Positions 8,127 to 18,400 of a stretch of DNA of 64,000 nt are shown in pieces (the stretch's first letter is position 1; each line of letters starts with the position of its first letter). The notes below the pieces were generated by a model that worked only from the letters and a program-made list of their open reading frames with translations, was not told the origin of the DNA and ran no database searches. The stretch comes from Oligoflexales bacterium. Its GTDB lineage: Bacteria; Bdellovibrionota_B; Oligoflexia; Oligoflexales; RGVZ01. The position numbers were made by a program, and so were the translations under genes. The stretch spans positions 124,001 through 188,000 of the forward strand of contig CANLUT010000003.1 of assembly GCA_947494335.1 (NCBI GenBank), given 5' to 3'.

Positions 8127-9602
8127 CTACTGTTTAAACAGCATCGAAGCCCGCACCTTTTGCTCGGCGTGAATCACGACGGGATCCGGATAGCCAGTGC
8201 GCTTACGCGTGGCTGAGGATGGGTTGTGTATTTCTTTAGTGGGTACGTCTTTTAGTTCTGGGATGTAGCGCCGAATGTAAGTGCCTTCGGCATCAAACCG
8301 CTCACTCTGAAGTATCGGATTGAAAATGCGGAAGTAGGGCTGCGGATCGCAGCCCGTGGAGGCAGCCCACTGCCAGCCACCGTTATTTGGCGCAAGATCG
8401 CCGTCGAGCAATTGATTCATAAACCACTTTTCCCCCCAGCGCCAATCGACAAGAAGATCTTTGGTGAGAAAGCTTGCTACGATCATACGGGCTCGGTTAT
8501 GCATCCAGCCTGTCGTCAGTAATTCTCGCATGGCTGCATCCACAATCGGATATCCAGTTTTACCAGCCTTCCAAGCTTCGAAAAGTTTATCGTCATTTTC
8601 CCATTGGAGATTGCGATATTTCTCAATGAAGGCTTCTCGCTCAGCGTTCGGCCAATGCCACATAACGTGGTAGTAAAACTCACGCCAAACGAGTTCTTTG
8701 AGGTATTTGGTCGCGCCATCGTCACCCTTGAATTTCAGAAACTCCAACTCATAGGCCGCTATAATTTGCGGAACCGTGATGGTGCCGTTTTTAAGGTAAA
8801 GACTCATCTTTGATGTGCCTTCGACGGCCATAAAATCACGAGTCTCGCCGTAAGACGCCAGCTTTCCACTAAAGGCTCGAAGTGTTTTCCAAGCCGCGGC
8901 GGGGCCGGCCTCTGGAATGGGAACGGTGACGCGGGCGCCATTCTCCTTTAGAAAGCGGTCTAAATGATCCTCAGGGAGAAGATCTCCCAGCAACTCCTTC
9001 CAGGTTAAATGAAAGACTTTTGGTTCTTTACCCTTAGCTTTCAAATCAAGAAATGTTAGTCCCGCTTTCTGACGAACGATGCGTTCTTTCACGTCGTCAG
9101 TTTGCAGTAGATTGAACCATTGTTTTGCAAATGGAGAGTACACTTTAAAGGGAGTTCCCTGCTGAGAGCGGATCTCATGGGGCTCGATCAGGAGATGATC
9201 GCGCTCGGTTATGACCGACCACCCCCAACTCTCGAAGGTCTTTTGCATGCGAGCATCACGGTCGCGAGCAAAGGGTTCGTAATCGCGACTCCAGGAAACC
9301 GATGCTGCGGACAGGCCCTTTTTTTTGAAACATTCGCCTATGAGTTCAAAGCCATCGTCTGGACTTTTACTTAAGACCAGTAAATCACCACCGGCACTGC
9401 GCAGATCATCACGCAGGGCGGCAAGAGACTTGAGGAAAAATTGGAAACGATTGACGCTAAAATCAGGCCTGCTCAAAAACTTGTCATCAAACGTAAATAT
9501 CCCAAGCACTCGTCCTTTATGCCGGTCCACTTGCTGCTTCAGGGCAGCGTTTCCAGCAATGCGAAGATCACGACGAAACCAATGAATTCCGAATGTTTCC
9601 AT
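8127..9602 (-). CDS. phrB: Deoxyribodipyrimidine photolyase, class I type
   Basis: Light-driven repair of cyclobutane pyrimidine dimers by FADH-. 491 residues, close to the E. coli enzyme (472). The N-terminal alpha/beta antenna domain begins with the family signature IHWFRRDLRI. The C-terminal FAD domain has the conserved blocks GYPIVDAAMRELLTTGWMHN, RMIVASFLTKDLLVDWRWGE and NNGGWQWAASTGCDPQPYFR, including the Trp and Asn residues that contact flavin and lesion. The ending RRYIPEL matches the CPD photolyase pattern. The start is ATG 9600-9602 with AGGTCTC upstream. It has its own transcription unit, convergent with the barrel gene. A cryptochrome role is possible but less likely given the intact repair motifs. 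Confidence 0.95.
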   Translation of the reverse strand: METFGIHWFRRDLRIAGNAALKQQVDRHKGRVLGIFTFDDKFLSRPDFSVNRFQFFLKSLAALRDDLRSAGGDLLVLSKSPDDGFELIGECFKKKGLSAASVSWSRDYEPFARDRDARMQKTFESWGWSVITERDHLLIEPHEIRSQQGTPFKVYSPFAKQWFNLLQTDDVKERIVRQKAGLTFLDLKAKGKEPKVFHLTWKELLGDLLPEDHLDRFLKENGARVTVPIPEAGPAAAWKTLRAFSGKLASYGETRDFMAVEGTSKMSLYLKNGTITVPQIIAAYELEFLKFKGDDGATKYLKELVWREFYYHVMWHWPNAEREAFIEKYRNLQWENDDKLFEAWKAGKTGYPIVDAAMRELLTTGWMHNRARMIVASFLTKDLLVDWRWGEKWFMNQLLDGDLAPNNGGWQWAASTGCDPQPYFRIFNPILQSERFDAEGTYIRRYIPELKDVPTKEIHNPSSATRKRTGYPDPVVIHAEQKVRASMLFKQ

Positions 9603-9716
9603 GGGATTTGAGACCTAATTGAAAGAGATTTGATGCCAAATAAAGCTTAACTACCTGGAAAAACTGATAAATTTAAGACCTAAAAGGCGTTGAAAATAGC
9701 AAATTGCCGGTAGATA

Positions 9717-10418
9717 ATGAACTTTAAATCATTGGGAGACAACTATTTCGTGGACTTAATCAAACAAATTATCGATTTGTTTTTGCATCTTGATCAGCAC
9801 CTGCGTTCAATTGTTCAACAAGCAGGCTCATGGACGTACGTCATTTTATTCTTAGTCATATTCGCTGAAACAGGTTTAGTCATAACGCCATTCCTTCCCG
9901 GGGACTCGCTACTTTTTGCAGTAGGGGCTATCGCAGCCATACCCGAAACTGGCCTGAATGTTTGGGCCCTTATCGGTTTGATGTTTGTGGCAGCAGTCTT
10001 GGGTGATGCCGTGAACTACTCAGTTGGCAGATACATGGGGCCCAAAGTCTTCAAAGAAGACTCCGGAATTTTTTTAAACAAAAAGCATTTGCTCCACACA
10101 AAAAAGTTTTATGACAAACATGGCGGCAAGACGATCATCATCGCCCGCTTTATTCCGATTGTTAGGACTTTTGCGCCATTTGTGGCTGGGATTGGCCACA
10201 TGAATTACACGAAATTTGCGAGCTATAATGTGATCGGCGCATTCTTCTGGGTGTTGCCATTTACGATCGCGGGCTACTTTTTTGGGAATTTGCCCGTCGT
10301 TCAGAAAAACTTTCACTACGTTATTTTTGGCATCATCATCTTGTCGATCCTTCCAGCTGTGATTGAGTTGTGGAAGGCAAGAGCTGAGGCCAAGGCTGAG
10401 TCTGAATGCAAGGCCTAA
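9717..10418 (+). CDS. DedA family membrane protein (VTT domain)
   Basis: 233 residues and about five hydrophobic segments. Family marks are EtGLVITPFLPGDSLLF (~52-68), GDAVNYSVGRYMG (~98-110), ARFIPIVRTFAPFVAG (~144-159) and GYFFG near the end. DedA proteins act in the inner membrane in lipid-carrier or phospholipid flipping and in maintaining membrane potential. The two conserved Arg in the RxxP and R-T-F region are present. GTG at 9750, with GGGAG upstream, is a possible alternative start giving a shorter N-terminus. The stop overlaps the next start by 13 bases, so it is coupled to the CNNM protein. Confidence 0.9.
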   Translation: MNFKSLGDNYFVDLIKQIIDLFLHLDQHLRSIVQQAGSWTYVILFLVIFAETGLVITPFLPGDSLLFAVGAIAAIPETGLNVWALIGLMFVAAVLGDAVNYSVGRYMGPKVFKEDSGIFLNKKHLLHTKKFYDKHGGKTIIIARFIPIVRTFAPFVAGIGHMNYTKFASYNVIGAFFWVLPFTIAGYFFGNLPVVQKNFHYVIFGIIILSILPAVIELWKARAEAKAESECKA

Positions 10419-11740
10419 TCCTACTGAGCATTGTTTGCGTCAACGGCTTTATCTCCTTAGCTGAGATGTCGCTGGTGTCGTCACGCAAAATCAGGTTGCA
10501 GAGAATGGTGGACGAAGGCCGAAGGGGTGCTGAGATTGCCCTCAAGCTTGCAGAGTCACCAACCAGATTTCTCGCCTCGGTCCAGATTTGTTTGACAGTC
10601 CTTGGTATCATGGCCGGTGCTCATGGCGGAGCAACCATGGCTGATGATATTGAGTCATGGGTTGGTGCATCGACGCCGTCTCTCGCGCCCTGGGGCCACG
10701 CAATTGGCATGTCACTTGTCATCACTTTTGATGCATTCTTGATGGTTTTTTTGGGCGAACTTCTTCCTAAACGTCTTGCTTTGATCGCCCCGGAATCGAT
10801 TGCTGTTAGGGTGGCACCAACGATCAGGCGACTTGGCATGACGCTTGGCCCAGTTGCGAATGTGCTTAGTCGTTTAACGGACACTGTGCTAGCCAAGATG
10901 CCTTTCAAGATCCAGGGCGAGGAGCCGCAAACGGTTACGGAAGATGAATTTAAGCTACTGGTCGAGCAGGGCGCTGATGAGGGTGTTCTCGATCGTAATG
11001 AAGAAACCATGATAAAACGCGTGCTTCAGTTTGGTGACATCAAGGCTGAGGACTTAATGACGCCAAGAACGAAGCTTGTGGGGTTGGATCTCGCGGATTC
11101 TAACGAAATAAATATTGAAAAGATGCTAAATAGCAATCACGCTTACTTCCCCGTCTATAAAGACTCGATTGATAATCTTGTGGGTATCGTCTCCATCAAA
11201 AAGGTCTTTGAGCACTTCTATCGCTTGGATCATTTTGATCTGAAGCAGTGCATGAACGATCCACTGTTTCTACCTAATAGTGCCCGCGCCGACCGGGTTT
11301 TGGATGCGATGAAGAAAAATGGAACACACATGGCCATTTTGATCGATGAGTTCGGAGGGATGGCTGGTGTTGTGACAGCTACCGATATCGTTGAGGCCGT
11401 AATGGGTGAGGTGCCCCAAGATAGCGGTGATTTAACTCAAAACTTCGTCCAGCGTGACGATGGCACGCTTTTGGTGGATGGTATGGTTTCTTTGTTTGAA
11501 CTTCAGGAGAAACTGCAAATCGACACCTCTGATGTTACCGACGTTGTTCAGACTTTGAGTGGTTTAATCATGCATCTTTTGAAGAATATTCCTAAAGAGG
11601 GCCAGTCGGTGACCTATAAGGATTGGGTTTTTGAAGTCGTTGATATGGATGGTAATCGCATAGACAAGGTCCTGGCTGGCAAAAAATCCACCCCGGAAGC
11701 TCATGTCGAAGGTCACGAGCATGAAGATACTCATAGCTGA
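10406..11740 (+). CDS. CNNM/CorC-type hemolysin-family protein (DUF21, CBS pair, transporter-associated domain)
   Basis: 444 residues. The N-terminal DUF21 membrane domain (~1-190) contains the family features SLAEMSLVSSRKIRL and FLGELLPKRLAL. A CBS pair follows (~205-340; MTPRTKLVGLD and TDIVEAVMGEV regions), then a C-terminal CorC/HlyC domain (~355-430, DDGTLLVDGMVSLFEL). The family is involved in Mg2+ or other divalent cation export and homeostasis; some members are annotated as hemolysins without proof. It starts within the DedA gene and its end overlaps the regulator gene by 20 bases, so four genes appear to be read as one unit. Confidence 0.92.
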   Translation: MQGLILLSIVCVNGFISLAEMSLVSSRKIRLQRMVDEGRRGAEIALKLAESPTRFLASVQICLTVLGIMAGAHGGATMADDIESWVGASTPSLAPWGHAIGMSLVITFDAFLMVFLGELLPKRLALIAPESIAVRVAPTIRRLGMTLGPVANVLSRLTDTVLAKMPFKIQGEEPQTVTEDEFKLLVEQGADEGVLDRNEETMIKRVLQFGDIKAEDLMTPRTKLVGLDLADSNEINIEKMLNSNHAYFPVYKDSIDNLVGIVSIKKVFEHFYRLDHFDLKQCMNDPLFLPNSARADRVLDAMKKNGTHMAILIDEFGGMAGVVTATDIVEAVMGEVPQDSGDLTQNFVQRDDGTLLVDGMVSLFELQEKLQIDTSDVTDVVQTLSGLIMHLLKNIPKEGQSVTYKDWVFEVVDMDGNRIDKVLAGKKSTPEAHVEGHEHEDTHS

Positions 11741-13094
11741 TGATGAGCGTTTGCAAAGGGAGACGTTGTCTGCGATTTTAGCAGATCACGCTCATCGCAC
11801 AGTCGTTGCAGCAAACGTCTCAGAAGCGATTCATGCTTTACAGTCGGAGAGCTTTGATCTCGTTTTGACTGATTTTAAGATGCCCGATGGCACAGGAATT
11901 GAAGTTGCAACAAAGGCCCGGCAGTTTTCTCCGGAGGCCGCCGTATTTATCATGACTGCCTATGCTGACGTTTCCAGTGTGATTGATGCGATGCGAGTGG
12001 GGGTTGTCGACTATCTCCTAAAGCCTCTGAATGTTGAACATTTACTGAGGAAAATTCGGCTGGTTGATGAGCACAAATCACTCCTCTCAGAGGTTACTGA
12101 TTTGCGATCCATTGTAAATCCGAAGGAAAAGACCATGCTCCTCGGGGACTCTGACGCAATGCGTGGTGTTCGTCATACAATCCAACAGGTCTCTCAGACG
12201 AAGGGCACTGTTCTCATAACTGGTGAGAGCGGAACGGGCAAAGAGGTTGCCGCGCGATTGATCCATGCCTTGAGTCACGAATCGGCGAGGCGTTTTGTTG
12301 CAGTTAATTGCGCCGCGATACCAGAAAACCTACTAGAGAGTGAGTTGTTTGGTCACAAGAAAGGTGCCTTTACCGGCGCCGTGGCAGACAAAGATGGTCT
12401 ATTCAAAGCCGCAAACGGTGGCACGGTATTTTTGGACGAAATTGGCGAACTTCCGAAATCCATGCAGGCAAAATTACTTCGCGTCTTACAGGAGCGGGAG
12501 ATCACGCCTGTTGGTGATACGCGGCCAATTAAGATTGATATTCGGCTTATTGCGGCAACGAACCGCGATCTAGGAGCTGACGTCGTAGCAGGTATTTTTA
12601 GACAAGATCTTTATTACCGCATTAACGTTGTCCAAATAAGTATGCCTGCATTGCGCGATCATCCTGAGGATGTGCCTGTGTTGGCGCAGCATTTCATTGA
12701 TAAATATGTCAAAGAATTTTCAAAAAGGCCGGTAAAGCTGAGTAACGCGGCGGCTCGACGCCTGATGGAGTATCGATGGCCGGGAAATATTCGCGAGCTC
12801 GAAAATATTGTTGAGCGCGCCATTATTCTTGGTGCATCTGACGGGTCCTTGGATGTGGAACACTTGCCAGAAAACTTCAGAACTATGGCGTCTGGTTTAA
12901 TGGATGGGTCTGATTTGACGCAGTCTCCTGCCAACCTCGAAGCGGCTCTTGACTCCTTTACTAAGCGACACATCGAGAAAGTATTAGATGCTGTCAATCA
13001 AGATAAAAAAGAGGCGGCTAAACTACTGGGTCTGGGCCTAAGCAGTCTTTACCGCAAAATGGATGAGCTCAATATTGCTCGACGCTCTTCATAA
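11721..13094 (+). CDS. NtrC-family sigma-54-dependent response regulator
   Basis: 457 residues in three domains. The receiver (~1-120) has the acidic pocket D7-D8, phosphoacceptor D51 (LTDFKMP), a Thr in MTAYAD and Lys in YLLKPL. The AAA+ domain (~135-370) has Walker A GESGTGKE, the sigma-54 contact loop GAFTGA and Walker B GGTVFLDEIGEL. The C-terminal Fis-type helix-turn-helix runs ~415-455 (KKEAAKLLGLGLSSLYRKM). ATG 11721 is chosen because GAAGG lies 9 bases upstream and the receiver then starts as MKILIADDE. The ATG at 11703 adds six residues. It activates sigma-54 promoters when phosphorylated, most likely by the kinase encoded 11 bases downstream. I found no confident -24/-12 promoter nearby. 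Confidence 0.95.
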   Translation: MKILIADDERLQRETLSAILADHAHRTVVAANVSEAIHALQSESFDLVLTDFKMPDGTGIEVATKARQFSPEAAVFIMTAYADVSSVIDAMRVGVVDYLLKPLNVEHLLRKIRLVDEHKSLLSEVTDLRSIVNPKEKTMLLGDSDAMRGVRHTIQQVSQTKGTVLITGESGTGKEVAARLIHALSHESARRFVAVNCAAIPENLLESELFGHKKGAFTGAVADKDGLFKAANGGTVFLDEIGELPKSMQAKLLRVLQEREITPVGDTRPIKIDIRLIAATNRDLGADVVAGIFRQDLYYRINVVQISMPALRDHPEDVPVLAQHFIDKYVKEFSKRPVKLSNAAARRLMEYRWPGNIRELENIVERAIILGASDGSLDVEHLPENFRTMASGLMDGSDLTQSPANLEAALDSFTKRHIEKVLDAVNQDKKEAAKLLGLGLSSLYRKMDELNIARRSS

Positions 13095-13105
13095 CAGGTT
13101 TTGCG

Positions 13106-14908
13106 ATGTTACGTTGGAAGCTTGCAAACAAATTAAGTGGCCGAATATTTTTAACTTTTGCCGTCGCGCTTATTCTTTTGTCAGTTTTGTTTGGCGTCTT
13201 CACGAGTTATTTTGGAGGACAGTTGGTCGTAAGATCATCTGCCAATGAGCTGCGTGTTCTTAGTGTGGTTTTGAGCGAGCTTATTCAAAATCAATTTGTG
13301 AATCTCGAGAGCAGTCTTGATGAAATCGTTGATCACGAGAAGCTGCTGCTTGAGATCGAGCTCGGATCCGTCAAGCAAAGCTGGCTGGAATCCTACTTGC
13401 GTCAGGAGGCTAATAATCATCCCCATCTTACAGATCTTATGATTTATGATTTGGATGGTAATTGCATCGGTGCAACTGATACTGATTGGTATAAGATTCG
13501 TGGTAAGTCCGAAAGTTTCTTTAAAGACGGTCTTGAAGGTTTTAACTTTCCGCCCATTTATGGGACTGAAAGTATGGGTCGTGTCCAGCTGGCTACGGCT
13601 CCCATTATCAGTGATGACAACGTAATCGGTGTGATTGTCGCCATTATCGAACTAAAAGATATTTATGCTTTGATGGACCAAAAGATTGGTCTTACGGAGA
13701 CCACAGATGCATTTTTGCTCGACGAAGATTTGAGATTTATCACTGCCGGAAGATCTGAATACCGAGGACTGGTCGAAAGTCACTTGGTGTCGACAACTTT
13801 GGCATCCCATTTGAAAGATGAGTTCTGGGTAGGGGAGTACACTGGCTCCAATGGTCAGAAGGTACTCGGCACAGCTCTAAAAATTCCAGGCTATAGCTGG
13901 TACGTTGTTGTTGAGAAAAACTACGGGGACGTGGTCCGACAGCTAACCAGCCTTCAGCGAGCTGTATCGTTTGTCTCCATTGGACTCATTCTTGTATTTT
14001 TGATCGCGTCATTGGCCCTGAGTCGCTCTATTACGAGACCACTTAACAATCTTGTTCAATCCGCGCGTCAGATTGCATCAGGAAAATACGATGTTCCGAT
14101 CATTGCGGATAAAGATATTGAAGAAGTTTCCTTCATAGGAAGCGAATTGGAGCGCATGCGACGTCAGGTGGCCAGCTCTCAAGAGAGATTAAAGGAAAGA
14201 CTCTCAAAAAGCGAGCAGCTACGCATTGAAAGTGAGCGCCTAGCTGCCATAGGAACCCTGGCGGCTAGTTTGGCTCACGAGATTCGAAACCCTTTGAACG
14301 CGATGTCATTGCTGTTATCGCGGCTGCAGTACAACCTGCAGGATGACACTCGTAAGACGATTATGGCGGATTTGTTTGGAGAAATTAGTCGGCTTGATCG
14401 TTTAGTTACCAGTATTTTGGATTACGCAAGACCCGTTCAACTTGAGCGGAAGGACGTTAACATCTCGGTTCTGCTTCGCTCAGTCGTAGATTTGTATCGT
14501 TCTCTTGCGGAATCAAAGGGAGTGTCACTGAGGGTCGGGGGCGCCGCATCTTTGCAGGCTAACGTGGATCCGGATAGGATCAAACAATGTATCGTTAATC
14601 TGGTAACGAACTCACTCGATGCCACCGATGGCGGAGGTACGATAGATCTCGTTTGCCGAAAAGATGGCGATGACGTTGTCATCGAAGTTTCTGATACCGG
14701 TCTTGGTATTCCCCCCGAAATTCAAAAAAAGCTTTTCACTCCTTTTTTCACGACAAAAGAAAATGGGACAGGACTTGGATTATCAGCTGTTCATAAAATC
14801 ATTGCTAGTCATGGCGGACGAATTGATGTCTTTAGTGATGCCAAGTCCGGAGCAGCTCTCGCCCCTGGTTTGGGTGCTAAATTTGTCATGACGCTACCCG
14901 GCCACTAA
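13106..14908 (+). CDS. Membrane sensor histidine kinase (NtrB-like partner of the upstream regulator)
   Basis: 600 residues. TM1 (~12-36) is followed by a periplasmic sensor of about 240 residues with a dCache-like composition (MIYDLDGNCIGATDTDWY and similar). TM2 (~290-312), a HAMP linker (~313-365) and a short coiled coil come next. The HisKA domain has SLAHEIRNPLNAM (phospho-His ~390). The HATPase_c domain has N-box NLVTNSLDATDGGG, G1 DTGLGIPPEI and G2 GTGLGLSAVHKI. All catalytic motifs are intact. The Cache-like sensor suggests a small-molecule ligand, but its identity cannot be read. Because it sits with DedA and CNNM genes, a signal tied to membrane or cation stress is a reasonable guess. 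Confidence 0.93.
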   Translation: MLRWKLANKLSGRIFLTFAVALILLSVLFGVFTSYFGGQLVVRSSANELRVLSVVLSELIQNQFVNLESSLDEIVDHEKLLLEIELGSVKQSWLESYLRQEANNHPHLTDLMIYDLDGNCIGATDTDWYKIRGKSESFFKDGLEGFNFPPIYGTESMGRVQLATAPIISDDNVIGVIVAIIELKDIYALMDQKIGLTETTDAFLLDEDLRFITAGRSEYRGLVESHLVSTTLASHLKDEFWVGEYTGSNGQKVLGTALKIPGYSWYVVVEKNYGDVVRQLTSLQRAVSFVSIGLILVFLIASLALSRSITRPLNNLVQSARQIASGKYDVPIIADKDIEEVSFIGSELERMRRQVASSQERLKERLSKSEQLRIESERLAAIGTLAASLAHEIRNPLNAMSLLLSRLQYNLQDDTRKTIMADLFGEISRLDRLVTSILDYARPVQLERKDVNISVLLRSVVDLYRSLAESKGVSLRVGGAASLQANVDPDRIKQCIVNLVTNSLDATDGGGTIDLVCRKDGDDVVIEVSDTGLGIPPEIQKKLFTPFFTTKENGTGLGLSAVHKIIASHGGRIDVFSDAKSGAALAPGLGAKFVMTLPGH

Positions 14909-15110
14909 AATCCAAGATTTTCTCAATATCGGGAATTTTGAGGCGTCGGATTCCCAAAAGTTAGAAAATATCCTGCATAAAATTTAATCAAAGTTTGTGA
15001 TATTGGTCAGTTGCCTTAGTGTGCTCTGCTAGAAAGCCTGGTCTAAATTATGCATGCATGTTGTTGCACATATAGGATGTGCGGTTAACCGTTTTAAATT
15101 GGAGTTTTTT

Positions 15111-15365
15111 ATGAAATTAGTTCGCGCAATCGTTGCTGTTTCTGCTCTTGCTGCTTCCGCTGCTTTCGCTAGCGAGAAAAAAGAAGGACATGGCACAACT
15201 CCTAACTGCGAAGTTAAGGGCAAAAAGACACACGTTAAGAACGAAGCTGCTTGCAAGAAGAAGAAAGGCACATGGCTAGAAGCTGCTGCTCCTGCTGCTG
15301 ATGCTGCTGCTCCTGCTGCTGCTCCTGCTGAAGCTGCTCCAGCTGAAGCTGCTCCAGCTAAGTAA
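15111..15365 (+). CDS. Small secreted Ala/Pro/Glu-rich protein
   Basis: 84 residues. The signal peptide (MKLVRAIVAVSALAASAAFA) is followed by a basic segment with two Cys 15 residues apart (NCEVKGKK...AACKKKKGTW) and then a low-complexity tail of Ala, Pro and Glu. The DNA of the tail is a run of GCT codons, with a 15-base unit (GAAGCTGCTCCAGCT) repeated exactly twice near the end. GGAG lies 6 bases ahead of ATG 15111, which therefore beats the upstream in-frame ATG at 15054. The function is unknown; a periplasmic disulphide or metal-binding head on a flexible tail is one reading. Confidence 0.8.
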   Translation: MKLVRAIVAVSALAASAAFASEKKEGHGTTPNCEVKGKKTHVKNEAACKKKKGTWLEAAAPAADAAAPAAAPAEAAPAEAAPAK

Positions 15366-15407
15366 TTTACCGCTTCGTAAAGAAGCGAGTAGACTGCTGA
15401 AAAGCAA

Positions 15408-15439
15408 AAAAGGGTCATCCGGTAACGGATGGCCCTTTT
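15408..15439. terminator. Bidirectional terminator between secreted protein and RND pump
   Basis: Stem AAAAGGGTCATCCG / CGGATGGCCCTTTT (14 bp, one U-G wobble), loop GTAA. The A and T runs at its ends allow use in both directions for the two convergent genes. Confidence 0.85.
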
Positions 15440-15463
15440 CAGTTTTGATAATTCGTGGCCTGC

Positions 15464-18400
15464 TTAGTCGTCAGATAGGAATTGGCGTCCAAGTTTTGTC
15501 TTAGCCCACACCCTGAATCTATCAATATAGGAAAAGGCTGCAGGCACAACGACAAGACTGAGTAATGTGGACGATATGACCCCACCGATCACCGCAATAC
15601 CCATTGTCGTGCGCTGTTTGGACGCCTCGTTGAGTCCGTATGCAACGGGCAGCATCCCTGCAATCAATGCAACGGATGTCATCAGAATGGGGCGAAGCCT
15701 CGTTTTTCCGGCCTCAATCATCGCCTGATTACGATCCATGCCTTCCTGTACTTTTTGCATCGCATAATCAACCAGCAGAATTGAGTTCTTGGTGGCAATT
15801 CCAAGCAGGAGGATGCAGCCAATCATTGCGTTAAGATCAAGCGATGATCCCATAATTAAAAGAGCGAATAGCGCGCCACTGATCGCAAGTGGTAGCACGA
15901 GCATAATAGTGAACGGCGTCACAAATGATTCGTAGAGTGAAGCCAGTACAAAATAAATGAAGATTACGGATAAGATGACTGCAATGGTCATGTTTTGGAT
16001 CAGTTCCACAAAGCTTTCTGCTTGACCAACAAATTGGTAGCGCATCCCAGGTCCAAGTTTGATCTCATTAGTGTCAAACATAGTTTTAATGTCTGACATT
16101 GCTTTGCTGAGTCCCGGTCCATCAGGAGCCACGTCAGCAGCGATCTGGATGTAGCGACCGCGATCTTGACGGTTTATCGATGCAGGTCCTGTCGTCTCTA
16201 CAGCATTCGCAACATTAGAAAGCTTCACTGTCCGGAAGTTAATATTAGGGACATAGGTTTCGTTGAAGGCAGACTTTATGTCTCTTTGGTCGTCTTGTAA
16301 ACGGACGCGGATATCGTATTCGCGACCGTCTTGACGGAATACAGCAGGTGTGGCCCCTTCAACCAAAGTTCTCAACTCAAATCCGGCAACGTTCGGCGAT
16401 ACTCCAACCTTTTCTGCTGCCGCACGATCAATGACAAATTGAACCTCGGGTTTGCCTGGCCTGTAGTTTATATCAACATCTTTTAAAGCCGGATGGTCTT
16501 TGAGCTTTACAAGTGCTTGTTGCGCAACATCGGCAACCTCCTCTAGATCAGATCCGACAATATTTACGTTAAACGGACGAAATCCGCCTCCGACAGCATC
16601 GATATCCTTCACAACCGGATTGGCAAACGAAAACTCTTTCAAATCGTTACGGATCAGATCCTTGACAGCCGACGTGTTAAGCTTTCTTTGCTTTGATGGC
16701 ACAAGGTGTACGTAGAATTCAGCGACGTTTGACTCGCCTTCAAGGTTACCGACAGTGAGCAGTGCAATTTCAATTTCTGGATGTTTTCTAATCACATTGT
16801 CAACCTTGCGGGCGACTTCGTCCATTTTTGCTAAGCTCGTCCCTGGTGGTAGATCAAGAGCAACTGCAAATTCGCCGTTATCTTGAGGCGGGAGGAATGT
16901 TTTTGGAATCCATTTCGCTGAAATAAGACTTCCGACAAAGAGGGCTAAAGCAGCGGCTAGGATCATGATTGGAGCGCGGACGGTGTATTGTAACGTCTTC
17001 TCGTAGATGCGTTCGAGCCATTGTTGAAAGCGCTCGAATGCATTTAACATTTTACCTAAGGTCGCTCGGTATAGAGCATTTCCGGGCGCGTGTTCATGAC
17101 TTCCGCCGAAGTAAGCAGACATCATTGGTGCAATAGTCAGAGCGTCGAAAAGAGAAATTGCCATGGCAAAACAAATGGTCAGCCCGAATTGTTTGAAAAA
17201 TTGACCCACAAGTCCTTGAAGAAATCCGATTGGCCCGAAAACTGCGATCACGGTCATTGTTGTTGCGATAACTGCCAACGTTACCTCTTTGGTGCCATCT
17301 ATCGCGGCATTGACGGCTGACTTACCCATCATACGGTGACGGAAGATGTTTTCCCGCACAACGATGGCGTCGTCCACCAGGAGTCCTACGGCCAGGCTTA
17401 AGGCGAGTAGAGACATAACGTTGATGGAAAAGCCTGCCCATGCCATGAGAATAAATGCGCCCATTAGTGAGTTGGGAAGGGCAAGACCAGTAATGACAGT
17501 TGAACGGGCACTGCCAAGAAAGAAGAATACGACAATAACTGTGAGCACGATGCCAATTAGAATTGATTCTTGGACATCCATGACGTTGTTGTTGATCTGG
17601 ACAGCGGTCTGACGCACTAGTTTTAGCTCCGGTTTTCCCTCGCTAGTGGCGAGCATTTCCCGGATCTTTGAGAGCTGCTTTTCAATGCCCTTTGTCACGG
17701 CAATTGTATTTGAGTCCGACTGCTTAAATATCCTAAGCATAAGAGTCGACTGACCATTGAGATAGGTTCGATTTGTTTCATCAACGAGGGCATCATCAAT
17801 AGTCGCTACTTTGTCAAGACTAACTGGTACGTCGTTTCCGATGAAGTTGATGACGACATTCTTGAGGTCATCCAGGGATTTAAACTCACCAATCGTTCGC
17901 AACGAGACTTCGGTTTCTCCACGTTCTTTCTTGCCAACAGGAATATTCTGCCCGCTTGATTCAATCCTTTGACTGATCATGCTGGCTGTAAGTTCGTAGT
18001 CTTTTAGTTTCTTTCGATCGAGGTTCACGTGAATTTCTCGTTTACGACCGCCGGCAACATTGACGAGTCCAACTTGAGGCACCTGCTCTAATTTTGGCCT
18101 AATCACTTCCTCAGCTAGGTCATAGAGCTTGGCCATGGGCAGATCGGCTTGCAGTGTAATGACTGCAATTGGCTGATCCGAGGGTGAAATACGCCGAATT
18201 GACGGCTCCTTAACGTCAGATGGTAGTTTTCTCTTTGCGGCAGATACTCGGTCTCGCACCTGTTGCTCTGCATATTTAAGGTCAACTTCAAGATTAAACT
18301 CAACGATAACGGCACTAACACCTTCCTTGCTAATGCTTCGGATGGTTTTGATACCAGCAATACCTGAAACTTCGTCCTCGATTACCTTTGAGACATTTGT

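Noticed and set aside
15029-15418. A minus-strand frame of 129 codons with a long Ala/Gly repeat
   Set aside because: It is the reverse reading of the GCT-rich tail of the small secreted protein; it has no ribosome site and the plus-strand gene has a proper signal peptide.
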